From NCBI GenBank assembly GCA_002298785.1, contig DBMR01000073.1:1-64000 (forward strand): DNA of 64,000 bases. The letters run 5' to 3'. Origin of the DNA: Verrucomicrobia subdivision 3 bacterium UBA693. Lineage in GTDB: Bacteria > Verrucomicrobiota > Verrucomicrobiia > Limisphaerales > UBA8199. The notes below the pieces were generated by a model. It was not told where the DNA came from. It ran no database searches and worked only from the letters and a program-made list of their open reading frames with translations. Both the position numbers and the translations under genes were made by a program. Positions 37,497 to 46,841 of the stretch are shown in pieces (position 1 is the stretch's first letter; every line of letters starts with the position of its first letter).

Positions 37497-38774
37497 ATGA
37501 AGGCCTCCAAGCCCACCGCCACTTTCCGGGTCCTGCATACGGCCGATTGGCACCTGGGCAAACTGCTCGGGGACAATTCCCGCGAGGTCGAGCACGTCCG
37601 CTTCCTGGAATGGTTACTGGGAGCCATTGCCGAACACCAGGTGGATCTGCTCATCATCGCGGGTGATGTATTCGATTCCGCAAATCCGCCCCAAACCGCG
37701 GTCACCCAGTATTACAGCTTTCTGTCGCGCCTGCGCCGCGCGGGCGACTGCCAGGTGGTGGTAGTAGCAGGAAATCACGATTCCCCAGCGCACCTGGAGG
37801 CGCCACGTGAAATTCTTAAACCGCTGGGGGTCGAGGTGATTGGTTTCTGGCCGGAGGACCCGGCACAGGCCTGCATCGCGCTCCCCGGCCGGCAAAACCC
37901 GGCGCTGATCGTTGCCGCGGTTCCATTCCTGCGCGACCGGGATTTGCGGGTGGGTGCCGCGGGCCAAAGCGCGACGGAAATTCAACAAGAATTGACGCGC
38001 GGAATCCGCGAACGCTACGCGAGTGCAAGCTTAGCCGCCCGCGAACTCGCGCCGGACAGCGTCCCCCTCCTCGCGACCGGTCATCTTACGGTTACCGGCT
38101 GCACCTCGGCGGAAAGCGAACGTGAAATTCACATCGGCGGGCTCGGAGCGGTCGGGTCTGACGCCTTTCCCGAAGCGTTCGCTTACGTGGCGCTCGGGCA
38201 TTTGCATCGCCCCCAAAAAGCCGGGCGCGAAATCATTCGCTATTCCGGATCACCAATTCCTTTGAGTTTTGGCGAAGCTGGCGATCACAAAGAGGTGCGC
38301 CTGGTGGACTTTGCCGGAGGAAAATTGCAGGCGCAGACCGCCTTGTCCGTACCGGTGTTCCGCCCGTTGATCCGGCTGGCCACGCGTCACGCGGAATTAA
38401 AGCAAACCCTCGAGCAGTTCGCTCCGCCGGCGAGTGACTTGCCGGCATGGCTCGAAATCGCGGTCGAGGATCCCGTGCCGGGCGAAAACCTCTACGAAAT
38501 CGCCCGGGATTGCGCCGCCGGACGGAATTACGAAGTCCTTCGGGTCGTTGCCAGCCGCACACAGCCGCTGGCGGGGCCGGCTCTCGGTGAAAAGGCCTCG
38601 TTCGAGGAAGCGGCGGATCTGCTTTCCAACCCGGCGCAGATCTTCAGCTTGCGCCTCGACCAAGAGCCCGGTTTGACCCCGGAAGACCGCGAGCAACTAG
38701 TGCTGGCGTTCACCGAACTGCGCCACCTGCACCAGGAACGGCAACGGAGCGCGGACGCGCCCGCAGTCTCATGA
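37497..38774 (+). CDS. sbcD: DNA repair exonuclease SbcD
   Basis: A 425-residue Mre11-type nuclease subunit. The metal-binding motifs are HTADWHLGK (Asp17, His19), LLIIAGDVFD, VVAGNHDS and the later YVALGHLHRPQ. It removes hairpins and protein-blocked DNA ends together with SbcC. The ATG at 37497 is taken since it gives the shortest extension before the HTADWHLG core; an ATG at 37461 is possible. Its stop overlaps the start of sbcC by four bases. It starts 41 bp after ileS. Confidence 0.94.
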   Translation: MKASKPTATFRVLHTADWHLGKLLGDNSREVEHVRFLEWLLGAIAEHQVDLLIIAGDVFDSANPPQTAVTQYYSFLSRLRRAGDCQVVVVAGNHDSPAHLEAPREILKPLGVEVIGFWPEDPAQACIALPGRQNPALIVAAVPFLRDRDLRVGAAGQSATEIQQELTRGIRERYASASLAARELAPDSVPLLATGHLTVTGCTSAESEREIHIGGLGAVGSDAFPEAFAYVALGHLHRPQKAGREIIRYSGSPIPLSFGEAGDHKEVRLVDFAGGKLQAQTALSVPVFRPLIRLATRHAELKQTLEQFAPPASDLPAWLEIAVEDPVPGENLYEIARDCAAGRNYEVLRVVASRTQPLAGPALGEKASFEEAADLLSNPAQIFSLRLDQEPGLTPEDREQLVLAFTELRHLHQERQRSADAPAVS

Positions 38775-41700
38775 AAATCCTGCGGATCAAACTCAAAAAC
38801 CTGAACTCCCTCCGCGGGGAGCACGAGGTCAATTTCGAGCAGGAACCCCTCCGGAGCGCAGGCTTGTTTTGCATTGCCGGTCCGACCGGTGCCGGCAAAT
38901 CCACCCTGCTGGACGCGGTGACGCTCGCCCTCTACGGCCGAGCTGCGCGGTATGGCAACGAGACCAACCCGGCAGACATGATGAGCCGCCATTCCGGCGA
39001 ATGCCAGGCCGAGGTGGAATTTTCGGTGCCTTCCGGGCGTTACCGCGCGGAGTGGATTCTCCACCGTGCCCGGCGCAAATTCGACGGTGCACTGCAAAAC
39101 GCCCGGCGCTACGTTTACGACAGCGCGGGCGTGGTGCTGGCTCAGAGCATCACCCAGGCGGAGACGACGATTGAAACTCTCACTGGGCTCGATTATTCGC
39201 GGTTTTTGCGGTCCGTAATGCTGCCGCAAGGAGAGTTCGCCCGATTTTTGAAAGCCGGGGCGGACGACCGGGCGGGCCTGCTGGAAAGCCTTACTGGAAC
39301 CTCGATCTACAGTGAGCTAAGCCTTCTGACGCATCAGGAGACCTCGCAACGCAAGCAGTCCCTGGACAGCCGCAGCCAGGCGCTCGGCCAAATTCTGCTG
39401 CTAACGGCGGCCGAGCGATCCGAAAAGGCTACCCAGCTTGAGGCGTTGGAAACGGAAGGGGCAACCCGTGCCAAAGAGCTGGAGGAGCTCCGATCCCGGC
39501 TTACCGCCTGCCGTTCTTTGCAGCAGGAGCTGTCGGTGGAGGCAAATCTCCTGGTACAGGAAAAGGCCCTGGCCAACCGTGTCGAGCGCGCCAAACCGGA
39601 TCTCGACCGCCTCGAATTGCATCGCCAAACCCAGCCGTTCGCTGTGGATTTGACCCGGCTCGAGGCGGCTAACGAGGCGTTACGACAGCGACAGCTCGCG
39701 CATGAGCAGTCGCGGCGCGGCGAATCCGAGGCCCGGCAACGACATGCGGCAGGCGTCCTCGCGCTCGATGCGTTGGCACAGCGCGAAGTGTCGGAACTGA
39801 CAGACCAATTGCAGCGGGCGGAGAAGGAACAAAGCGCCGCCACCGCCGGCCGACAGGAGATTCAAGGCTGGCTCGCGCAGCACGCGGTGGATGCGGCCCT
39901 GGAGACTCAGCTGGCGGAAATCGCTACTCAGCTTGGCGGGCTGCGACAGGCACGGGCTGAGGCCCAAACTGCCGCGAAAGAGCTGCAACGATTGGCCCAG
40001 GACCTGGAGCAGCAGCAGAAGCTCGCGGCGAACGCGGAGGTGGCACTGCAACAACGTCAGGAGGAACGTTCCCGCGCGGAGAGTGCCAAAGCCTCGGACG
40101 CGCAGTCCTTGTCTTCCCTATTGGCCGGCCAGGATGAGGCTGCTTTGGCCCGGAAACGAGATGAGGCGGAAACGCGCTTGGGGGTTTTTACGCGCCTGGT
40201 GTCCTGGCAGGAAGAGCATGACCAGGCAGCCAACCGCTTGCAGGCAGAGCGTCGAACACACGAAGAACTGACCGTGCGCTCGGCCTCGGCCCGGCAACAG
40301 TCGGCAGCCGCTAACGCGGCGAAGGTCAAAGCCGAAAAGAACCTGGTCCTACGTCGGGATCACCTCGCCAAAGCCCGGTTGGTGGCGAGCTTCGAAGAAC
40401 ACCGCGCCCGTCTCCACCCGGGAGAAGCCTGCCCGCTCTGTGGAGCCCTGGATCACCCGTTCGCTGAGACTGGCACGCTCCCACCAGCCTTTACTGAACT
40501 GGAAACTGCGATGGCCGAGGCGGAATCGGAGTTGCGCACCGCGGAAAATCAGGCCCGCGCTGAAGATCGAGTTTTGCATCAATTAGAAGCCTCGATCGTG
40601 GATCTAAGCCAGCGCATTACGAACGGCTCGGGCGAACTGGCGCGCCTGGCCGATCGCAATGCCAACCTGGCGGCACAGCACGGAATCAATCTGCACACCC
40701 TCACGGAATTGGAGTCGGCCCGGTCGGAGGCACAACGAATTCTCACCGAAAGCAAAGCGCTCGTCGAAACGGTGAGTGCTGCCCGGCTGAAACTGCATCA
40801 ATCCGAACTGGGCGCGAGCCAGGCGGAAACCAATGTGAAGACGGCGGCCCAGTCCCGCGAGGCATTGCTCACGCAGGTTACCGGGCTAAAGACGCAATCC
40901 ACCCACGTCCAAGCCCAGGCCGATGATCGGCAACGGGAGCTGAACGCCCTCGAAACTTCACTCCGCACCCTGCTGGAGGCGTTCACCATCCCATTGCCTG
41001 CCGCCGGTAAGGAACCGGCCACTCGATCAACTCTCGAGCAACGAAAAGCCGAATTTTCCCGGAAGACCTCGGAATTGCGCCAGAGCGAGACGCGCCTCGA
41101 ACAGGCGGCAACGGCCTTGGAACAATGCCGGCGCAATTTGATGGAAGCCACCCAGCGACTTGCCGCGCTCGAACCCGCCCGATTGACCGTGGCTAAGGAA
41201 GCGCTGGCCCCATCTCCAGAACTGATCAGCCAATTTACGCGCGAATGGCGATCGTTCCGCGTTGGTGAAAATAGCTTGAACGCGCTCAAGGAAGAATCGG
41301 CGGCGGCGGGCAGATTGCTTTCTGAACGCGCCAACGATTTGCAGATCAGCCAGCGGACACTCGCGGAGGGCGAGGCGCAGCTTGGTGCAAAACTGGTCGG
41401 CAGCACCTTCGCGACGATTGCCGCCTTGCACGGCGCGAGCCTTTCTTCCGCGGAAGCGACCCGCCTCGAGCAACTCGCCGCTGGGCTGGCATCCGAGCGC
41501 GACCAAATCAAAGGGAAGCTGGGCCAGGCCCGCCAGCGAATCGCGGACCTGCGTACGGCGGCGGCTGACGAGCCCGGCAAACTCGAGGAGTTGGAGAGGG
41601 CCTGCAAGGAGGCCACCACCCAGCTCGAGCAACTCGCACGGCAACGCGGCGGTCTCGCCCAGGAAATCAAGCAGGACGATGCCAACCGTGCGCGCCACCA

Positions 41701-42247
41701 GGCGGTGGCTGCGGAATTGGAACGGGACCGCGCCCAACTGGTCATTTGGCTGCGCTTGCAGGACTTGATCGGCTCGCATGACGGCCGCAAGTTCCGGCGC
41801 TTCGCACAGGCGACTTCACTCGAGGTGCTCATCGGCCACGCCAATCGCCACCTGGAACGGCTCACCGACCGCTATCGCATGCGACGCCGGCCCGGGGAAG
41901 AGTTGGACCTGGAGATGGAAGACCTGCACCAGGCCGGCGTCCGCCGTCCGACCGCCAGTCTCTCCGGCGGGGAGAGCTTCCTGGCGAGTCTCGCCCTGGC
42001 GTTGGGACTTGCGGACCTGGCCGGGCGCAACACGCGGATCGAATCCCTGTTTGTGGACGAAGGCTTTGGCTCATTGGACCAGGATACTCTCGACGTAGCC
42101 ATCTCCGCCCTCGAGACCCTTCGACAGGACAGCAAGACCGTGGGTGTGATCTCGCACGTGCCCCTGCTCAAAGAGCGCATTGCCACCCGGATCCTGGTCG
42201 AAAAGCATCCCGGCGGCGCCAGCGCTATTAGTATTTCCCGTACCTGA
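38771..42247 (+). CDS. sbcC: SMC-like ATPase subunit SbcC
   Basis: A 1158-residue Rad50-type ATPase. Walker A is GPTGAGKS at residues 37-44. Two long coiled coils flank a zinc hook CPLC at residues 554-557. The ABC signature SLSGGES is at 1063-1069, and Walker B FVDEGFGSLD lies near the C-terminus. It works with SbcD as an ATP-dependent nuclease for DNA hairpins and ends. Length is normal for a large SbcC. The start overlaps the sbcD stop (ATGA), a standard coupled pair. Confidence 0.96.
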   Translation: MKILRIKLKNLNSLRGEHEVNFEQEPLRSAGLFCIAGPTGAGKSTLLDAVTLALYGRAARYGNETNPADMMSRHSGECQAEVEFSVPSGRYRAEWILHRARRKFDGALQNARRYVYDSAGVVLAQSITQAETTIETLTGLDYSRFLRSVMLPQGEFARFLKAGADDRAGLLESLTGTSIYSELSLLTHQETSQRKQSLDSRSQALGQILLLTAAERSEKATQLEALETEGATRAKELEELRSRLTACRSLQQELSVEANLLVQEKALANRVERAKPDLDRLELHRQTQPFAVDLTRLEAANEALRQRQLAHEQSRRGESEARQRHAAGVLALDALAQREVSELTDQLQRAEKEQSAATAGRQEIQGWLAQHAVDAALETQLAEIATQLGGLRQARAEAQTAAKELQRLAQDLEQQQKLAANAEVALQQRQEERSRAESAKASDAQSLSSLLAGQDEAALARKRDEAETRLGVFTRLVSWQEEHDQAANRLQAERRTHEELTVRSASARQQSAAANAAKVKAEKNLVLRRDHLAKARLVASFEEHRARLHPGEACPLCGALDHPFAETGTLPPAFTELETAMAEAESELRTAENQARAEDRVLHQLEASIVDLSQRITNGSGELARLADRNANLAAQHGINLHTLTELESARSEAQRILTESKALVETVSAARLKLHQSELGASQAETNVKTAAQSREALLTQVTGLKTQSTHVQAQADDRQRELNALETSLRTLLEAFTIPLPAAGKEPATRSTLEQRKAEFSRKTSELRQSETRLEQAATALEQCRRNLMEATQRLAALEPARLTVAKEALAPSPELISQFTREWRSFRVGENSLNALKEESAAAGRLLSERANDLQISQRTLAEGEAQLGAKLVGSTFATIAALHGASLSSAEATRLEQLAAGLASERDQIKGKLGQARQRIADLRTAAADEPGKLEELERACKEATTQLEQLARQRGGLAQEIKQDDANRARHQAVAAELERDRAQLVIWLRLQDLIGSHDGRKFRRFAQATSLEVLIGHANRHLERLTDRYRMRRRPGEELDLEMEDLHQAGVRRPTASLSGGESFLASLALALGLADLAGRNTRIESLFVDEGFGSLDQDTLDVAISALETLRQDSKTVGVISHVPLLKERIATRILVEKHPGGASAISISRT

Positions 42248-42339
42248 ACGCCCAGGCCCGGGATGCAGGCAAAGATTGTGCTTCCCGCGAGCTTTCAGCA
42301 TGCTGAGCTCCGCTCCACAGAAAGTGGGCGGTGGATCAC

Positions 42340-42741
42340 ATGAAATGCTTCTATCACGCCGATCAGGATGCGGTGGCGATCTGCAAAAGTTGTTGCCGCG
42401 GATTATGCCGGGAATGCGTTGCGGACGTGCCGCCGGGGGTGGCCTGCCGCAACCGGTGCGAAGCCGAAGTTGCCGCCATCAACCTGATCATGGCACGGAG
42501 TAAGACCGCCTATCAAAAAACCGGGGCAGCCCACCGCCGCAATGCGGTGGCGACATTGATCTGCGGGCTGTTATTTTTGGGATTCGGCCTGTTGCCGGTG
42601 TTGGTCTCCAGAGACTTCGGTGCGTTTTTCCTCGTGCCCCTGGGTTGTGTCTTCCTGCTCTGGTCCAGGTTCAGCTACCTTAGCGGCAAACAGATTTGCG
42701 AAGTGGAGCCTGGCAATAATCCTGGTGGTTCTTCCTCTTGA
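42340..42741 (+). CDS. Zinc-ribbon plus two-helix membrane protein
   Basis: A 133-residue protein. The N-terminus (MKCFYHADQDAVAICKSCCRGLCREC) is a B-box-like zinc ribbon with Cys3, Cys16, Cys19, Cys24 and Cys27 and later cysteines. Two hydrophobic helices follow (about 65-85 and 88-108). Such small proteins are common in bacteria but of unknown function; a membrane-bound sensor or scaffold is conceivable. The ATG at 42340 is preferred over a GTG three codons before it. Confidence 0.75.
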   Translation: MKCFYHADQDAVAICKSCCRGLCRECVADVPPGVACRNRCEAEVAAINLIMARSKTAYQKTGAAHRRNAVATLICGLLFLGFGLLPVLVSRDFGAFFLVPLGCVFLLWSRFSYLSGKQICEVEPGNNPGGSSS

Positions 42742-42828
42742 GTTTACTGAGGCTTTTGTGAATACGCACTGGCAGATACCGTTTGAAACCACAGTCTGCG
42801 ACATGCCAGCTCGCGAACGCAAATTTAT

Positions 42829-44166
42829 ATGTACCGTTTCAAATTACTGTTAGCCGGAGTACTGCTCGGCGCCACGACGCTGCCATTATCAGCCCAGGTG
42901 GCCTTCAGCTTGAGTTCCTCACCCTCGGTCGGAAATAACCCGCGCGCGGTAATCGCCGTCGACGTGAATGGTGACGGCAAGCCGGATTTGGTCAGCGCCA
43001 ACCAGAATTCCATTACCGCCAACTCGCTCACCGTGCTGATCAACGATGGCGCCGGCGGCTTCCCAACTTCCGCAACGCTCAGCACGGGCAGCCAACCGTA
43101 TTCCGTGGCGGCGGCGGACTTCACCGGTGACGGCAAAATGGATTTGGTTTGTGCTAATTACGGCGGCAACTCCATCACGGTCTTCAGAAACAATGGCAGT
43201 GGCGGATTTTCCCCGTTGATCACGGTGCCGGTCGGCACCCGGCCGAAATCCGTCACCGTGGCGGACGTTAACTCCGATGGCCGCCCGGACATCATTTGCG
43301 CCAACAGTTCCAGTTCGACCCTGTCGATATTGCTGAATGAAGGAAGCGGGTACTATTTCACCTCTGTGGATTCCTCACCGGCCACCGGAACGGGGCCGGC
43401 CTGTGTTACCGCCGCCGACGTGAATGGCGACGGTAAGGTCGATTTGGTGGTCGCGAATTTGACCGACACCGTGCATGCCTTCACCGTCCTCACCAATGAC
43501 GGCACCGGCAAGTTTGCCGCGGCACCGGTGCCGAATAACTTCTTCAAAACCTCCTGGGTCACCGTTGCCGACGTGAACCACGACGGCTTTACCGACGTGA
43601 TCTGCCTCGGTAGCGGCGCCACCGGGAATGCGGTTTCGATTTATACGAACAACGGCACCGGCGCCTTCACCCTCGCCTCTTCGGCAACCACCGGCAGCAC
43701 GCCTTACGCGGTGGCATCGGCGGACATTAACGGCGACGGCCACCTCGATCTCATTACCGCCAACCAGGGAAACAACACCATGACGATCCTGACCAACAAC
43801 GGCAGCGGAGGCTTTGCGTTGGCGCTTTCTCCCACGGTGGGCAGCGGCCCGGAATCACTCGCTGTCGGTGATGTGAACGGCGACGGCAAACTGGACCTGA
43901 TCACCTGCAACTGGAACAACGCCACGCTCTCAGTAATGACCAACAACACCGCACTCCCGCCCCCGCGGCTGGATATCACGAGAACCGCCAACGCCCTGGT
44001 CGTGAAGTGGCCGTCGCCTTCCACCGGCTGGACCTTGATTCAGAATTCCGACCTGGCGACGTCCAATTGGTGGGCTCCCGGCGGCGTATTGGATGATGGC
44101 AATACCAAGAGCTTCACGCTCGGGCTACCCGCCGGGAATTCGTTCTTTCGCCTAACCAAGCCCTGA
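42829..44166 (+). CDS. Secreted FG-GAP/VCBS seven-repeat beta-propeller protein
   Basis: A 445-residue exported protein. After a signal peptide ending in LPLSAQ (about residue 23) come seven calcium-type repeats, each with D-x-N-x-D-G-x-x-D-L (DVNGDGKPDLV, DFTGDGKMDLV, DVNSDGRPDII, DVNGDGKVDLV, DVNHDGFTDVI, DINGDGHLDLI, DVNGDGKLDLI), so a seven-bladed propeller binding Ca2+ is expected. The last 65 residues (LVVKWPSPSTGWTLIQNSDL ... NSFFRLTKP) are a C-terminal module shared with other secreted proteins here. It converges on the GH44 gene with 24 bp between. Adhesion or surface binding is likely. Confidence 0.9.
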   Translation: MYRFKLLLAGVLLGATTLPLSAQVAFSLSSSPSVGNNPRAVIAVDVNGDGKPDLVSANQNSITANSLTVLINDGAGGFPTSATLSTGSQPYSVAAADFTGDGKMDLVCANYGGNSITVFRNNGSGGFSPLITVPVGTRPKSVTVADVNSDGRPDIICANSSSSTLSILLNEGSGYYFTSVDSSPATGTGPACVTAADVNGDGKVDLVVANLTDTVHAFTVLTNDGTGKFAAAPVPNNFFKTSWVTVADVNHDGFTDVICLGSGATGNAVSIYTNNGTGAFTLASSATTGSTPYAVASADINGDGHLDLITANQGNNTMTILTNNGSGGFALALSPTVGSGPESLAVGDVNGDGKLDLITCNWNNATLSVMTNNTALPPPRLDITRTANALVVKWPSPSTGWTLIQNSDLATSNWWAPGGVLDDGNTKSFTLGLPAGNSFFRLTKP

Positions 44167-44190
44167 CAGCGATCGGCTTGAAGACTGACG

Positions 44191-46791
44191 CTACGGCTGA
44201 AAAACAGTCACGCGGTAGTATTGTGGCAGGCTCCCGGGCGTCGCATCGCTCATTTGAATCGTGGCGCCAGTGCTGATCAGGATCTCCCCCACGGGATTCC
44301 ACGCGGCCGGTTGCAGACTCGCGGAACGCTGCAGCTGGTACTTCAGGTTGACCTGCGAATCGAACGCCAGCGTAAGGCCGCCCGCACCTCCGGTCCTGGG
44401 GGCGGCGCGGAGCGAGGGTGGGACCGGTGTGGCCGCCGGCAGCACAAAGAGCGTGACACTCTGCGGCGGCACCGCGTTGGTGACCGTGGCACCGGAAAAG
44501 GTCAGGTCTCCCAACCGCGTGATGGTGTTGGCGGCGGTGAGCTGCCATACCTGGGCCGTGCCCGCGGGCGGAAAATTGGTGAGGTTCAAGCTGACCAGCG
44601 CCGCGGCTCCCAACTGCTTGTTGATGGCCATCACGGTCAGCGCCCCGTCCCCAGCCCGCACTGCGGCAAAGACCGCCAATTGATCCGGGTTGGACCCGAT
44701 CGCGGATACACTCTGATCGCCGAACACGGATTTGTTACCGTCATAATTCCGATAAAGCTTCATCGCCTTGTAAGTGGGGGTGGATGACGCGGGCGTGGTC
44801 CACCGAGTCGCCAGGTCGAGCCCTTCTCGTCCAAATATTCCCAACAGATCGGCCTGGGCGGTGGCGCCGTTGATGTGATTCTCGGCATACCAGTTGTATT
44901 CGGTAATGCCAATTTTGGTGCCTGGGTAGTAGGTGGCCACCCAGTTTTTCATACGCGGGATGAGCTGAACGGGAGTGCCAATCCAGCTCTCGTCCACATA
45001 TGTTGGATCCCAAAAGGAACGGGTTGACCGGTTGCGCAACAATTGAGTCGCCGTGCTGGTATCCGCGCCATTGTTATTGCGCTCGGCGCCTTCCGGGTAG
45101 CGGTGCAGCGTGAAATAGTCCAGCCAGCGCGTTCCCGTGGCGACTTCGCGCTGACGAAACTGGTCCAGCAACCAGCACACGTAATCGAGCGAGCCGTTGG
45201 TGCTGCGGTCCGGCAGATAGCCCCAGCCGTATTTGCCACCGTATTGCAGGTCCGCCCCGCTGTAAAAGTAGCCTGACCACCCGAACTCCTCCGGCCCCCA
45301 GATTTGCGCCGCGGGCTCGATCTCCCTCACCTTGGCGGCGTAATCGAACATCCGATCCCGAATCTCCCGCCGGCTCGCGCCGTTGGGGTGCACATCCTGG
45401 TGGGTCGAATGCCAGATACTGTGCTCATTATCCAGAATGTAATGCCTGACGCCGCCGTTGGTGGCCGCGCCAAACCGATTCGTCAAATGCTGCACGAACG
45501 CCCGTTGGAACTGGGAATTCGTGGGGAAATTCGCGTCGTTGGGATCATTCCAGGTGATGGGAGTGCTGTTCGTCACCGAAATACCGTTCCCGGCGTCGGG
45601 CATCCATTGGGAATCGTTGCCGGTCTGGGGACCATATTTGGCAATGGAATAGCTGGCCAGCTTGCCCCGGCTGGCTCCGAGCCTGGGCATCCACTCAATC
45701 ATCGGAATGGTCAGCGCCGGCAACGCTCCGCCGGCTTTGGTGCTGGTCACGAAATCATCCGCCGCCGCACCAGCCGTTGCCGGCGTGTCCCCGATGCTCT
45801 GGAAATACCAGTCCGCCGCATGATTGTGGGCGTTCAGTTGCCAGTTATAGCGAGTCTCGGAGTTGCCGCCCGATCGGTTGATCGTGAAATTCAAATCCGC
45901 CAGGTCGGCTGCCGAGGCGAATGCCGTGCCGTAAATCAACGGGCTGATCGAGTGCCGGTTCAAACGGACGTTGATGGTCACCGAAAACGCCGTGTTCGAG
46001 GCGAGGATAATATTCGCCGGGGCTGAATCGCGCGTCGCGGTCCCGTCGTAAGTCACCCGGGCGGTCACCGCGTAACTGCCCGGAGCGCCTCCACTCCAGG
46101 TTCCGTTGTAAGGAGGCACGGTCGCCTCGGCCACGGGTGAGCCGCCCGCGAGGAACTGGACTTTATTGATCGTGTGGCCGTTGGTAGTCACCACCGCGGC
46201 CAAAGGCACCGAAGCCGGCGAGGTGTAAACCGCGCCTTCAACCGGGGCGGTCAGCGCCACGGCAGGCAACACCACCGGGTTGGCGACCAACTTCAGGTCG
46301 TCCAGGTAGAAGACCGGCAGCGCGGATCCGCTGCGGCTTTGGAGGTTGAACCGGCTGAAATTGGGCCGGTTGGCCACTCCCAGGCTGGCCAAAGAAAGAG
46401 TGATTTGCCGCCAGGAATTGGTGGGCAACGGATCGAGATCCACGCTCGGCTGAGGCACCCCGCTCAGTTCGGCGTAAACCCGCAGGAGTTGGCCGCCCGT
46501 AGGCCCGCCATGCACCCAAAACGACAAATCGGTGTATGGACTGGTATCTATATCGGCGTGATGCAGGGAGAACCCGGCATAACCGCCGGTCATCGTCGCG
46601 CTGATGGCGGCGGCTCCACCATGCACTTTCGCAGTGCTGCTGAAATCCAGGGTCGTGCTCCAACTCCAATTTTCCCAGTTGTTCTGCAACGAGTCGGTGT
46701 AGATGTTCAGGTCGGTTTGCGCCCAACCAGTAGTCACCGACAGCCAACCTCCAGCCAACAGGCAACAAACCATTCGCAACGCTTTTCGCAT
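44191..46791 (-). CDS. Secreted GH44-like glycoside hydrolase
   Basis: An 866-residue secreted enzyme. The signal peptide (MRKALRMVCCLLAGGW ...) ends about residue 26. An N-terminal beta-sandwich (about 27-200, with FSLHHADIDTSPYTDLSFWVHGG) and an Ig-like domain (about 205-290) precede a GH44-like catalytic domain (about 300-790). The likely acid/base is Glu456 in LDNEHSIW and the nucleophile Glu631 in GITEYNWY. GH44 enzymes are endoglucanases or xyloglucanases. The C-terminal 75 residues are the shared module (YQLQRSASLQPAAW ... QYYRVTVFQP). The start could also be ATG 46803. The upstream propeller gene is only about 50 bp away on the same strand. Confidence 0.86.
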   Translation of the reverse strand: MRKALRMVCCLLAGGWLSVTTGWAQTDLNIYTDSLQNNWENWSWSTTLDFSSTAKVHGGAAAISATMTGGYAGFSLHHADIDTSPYTDLSFWVHGGPTGGQLLRVYAELSGVPQPSVDLDPLPTNSWRQITLSLASLGVANRPNFSRFNLQSRSGSALPVFYLDDLKLVANPVVLPAVALTAPVEGAVYTSPASVPLAAVVTTNGHTINKVQFLAGGSPVAEATVPPYNGTWSGGAPGSYAVTARVTYDGTATRDSAPANIILASNTAFSVTINVRLNRHSISPLIYGTAFASAADLADLNFTINRSGGNSETRYNWQLNAHNHAADWYFQSIGDTPATAGAAADDFVTSTKAGGALPALTIPMIEWMPRLGASRGKLASYSIAKYGPQTGNDSQWMPDAGNGISVTNSTPITWNDPNDANFPTNSQFQRAFVQHLTNRFGAATNGGVRHYILDNEHSIWHSTHQDVHPNGASRREIRDRMFDYAAKVREIEPAAQIWGPEEFGWSGYFYSGADLQYGGKYGWGYLPDRSTNGSLDYVCWLLDQFRQREVATGTRWLDYFTLHRYPEGAERNNNGADTSTATQLLRNRSTRSFWDPTYVDESWIGTPVQLIPRMKNWVATYYPGTKIGITEYNWYAENHINGATAQADLLGIFGREGLDLATRWTTPASSTPTYKAMKLYRNYDGNKSVFGDQSVSAIGSNPDQLAVFAAVRAGDGALTVMAINKQLGAAALVSLNLTNFPPAGTAQVWQLTAANTITRLGDLTFSGATVTNAVPPQSVTLFVLPAATPVPPSLRAAPRTGGAGGLTLAFDSQVNLKYQLQRSASLQPAAWNPVGEILISTGATIQMSDATPGSLPQYYRVTVFQP

Positions 46792-46841
46792 AAATAGCAG
46801 CATGGCAGATCTGCCGCACGAATGCAGCCCTTTCTCGATAG

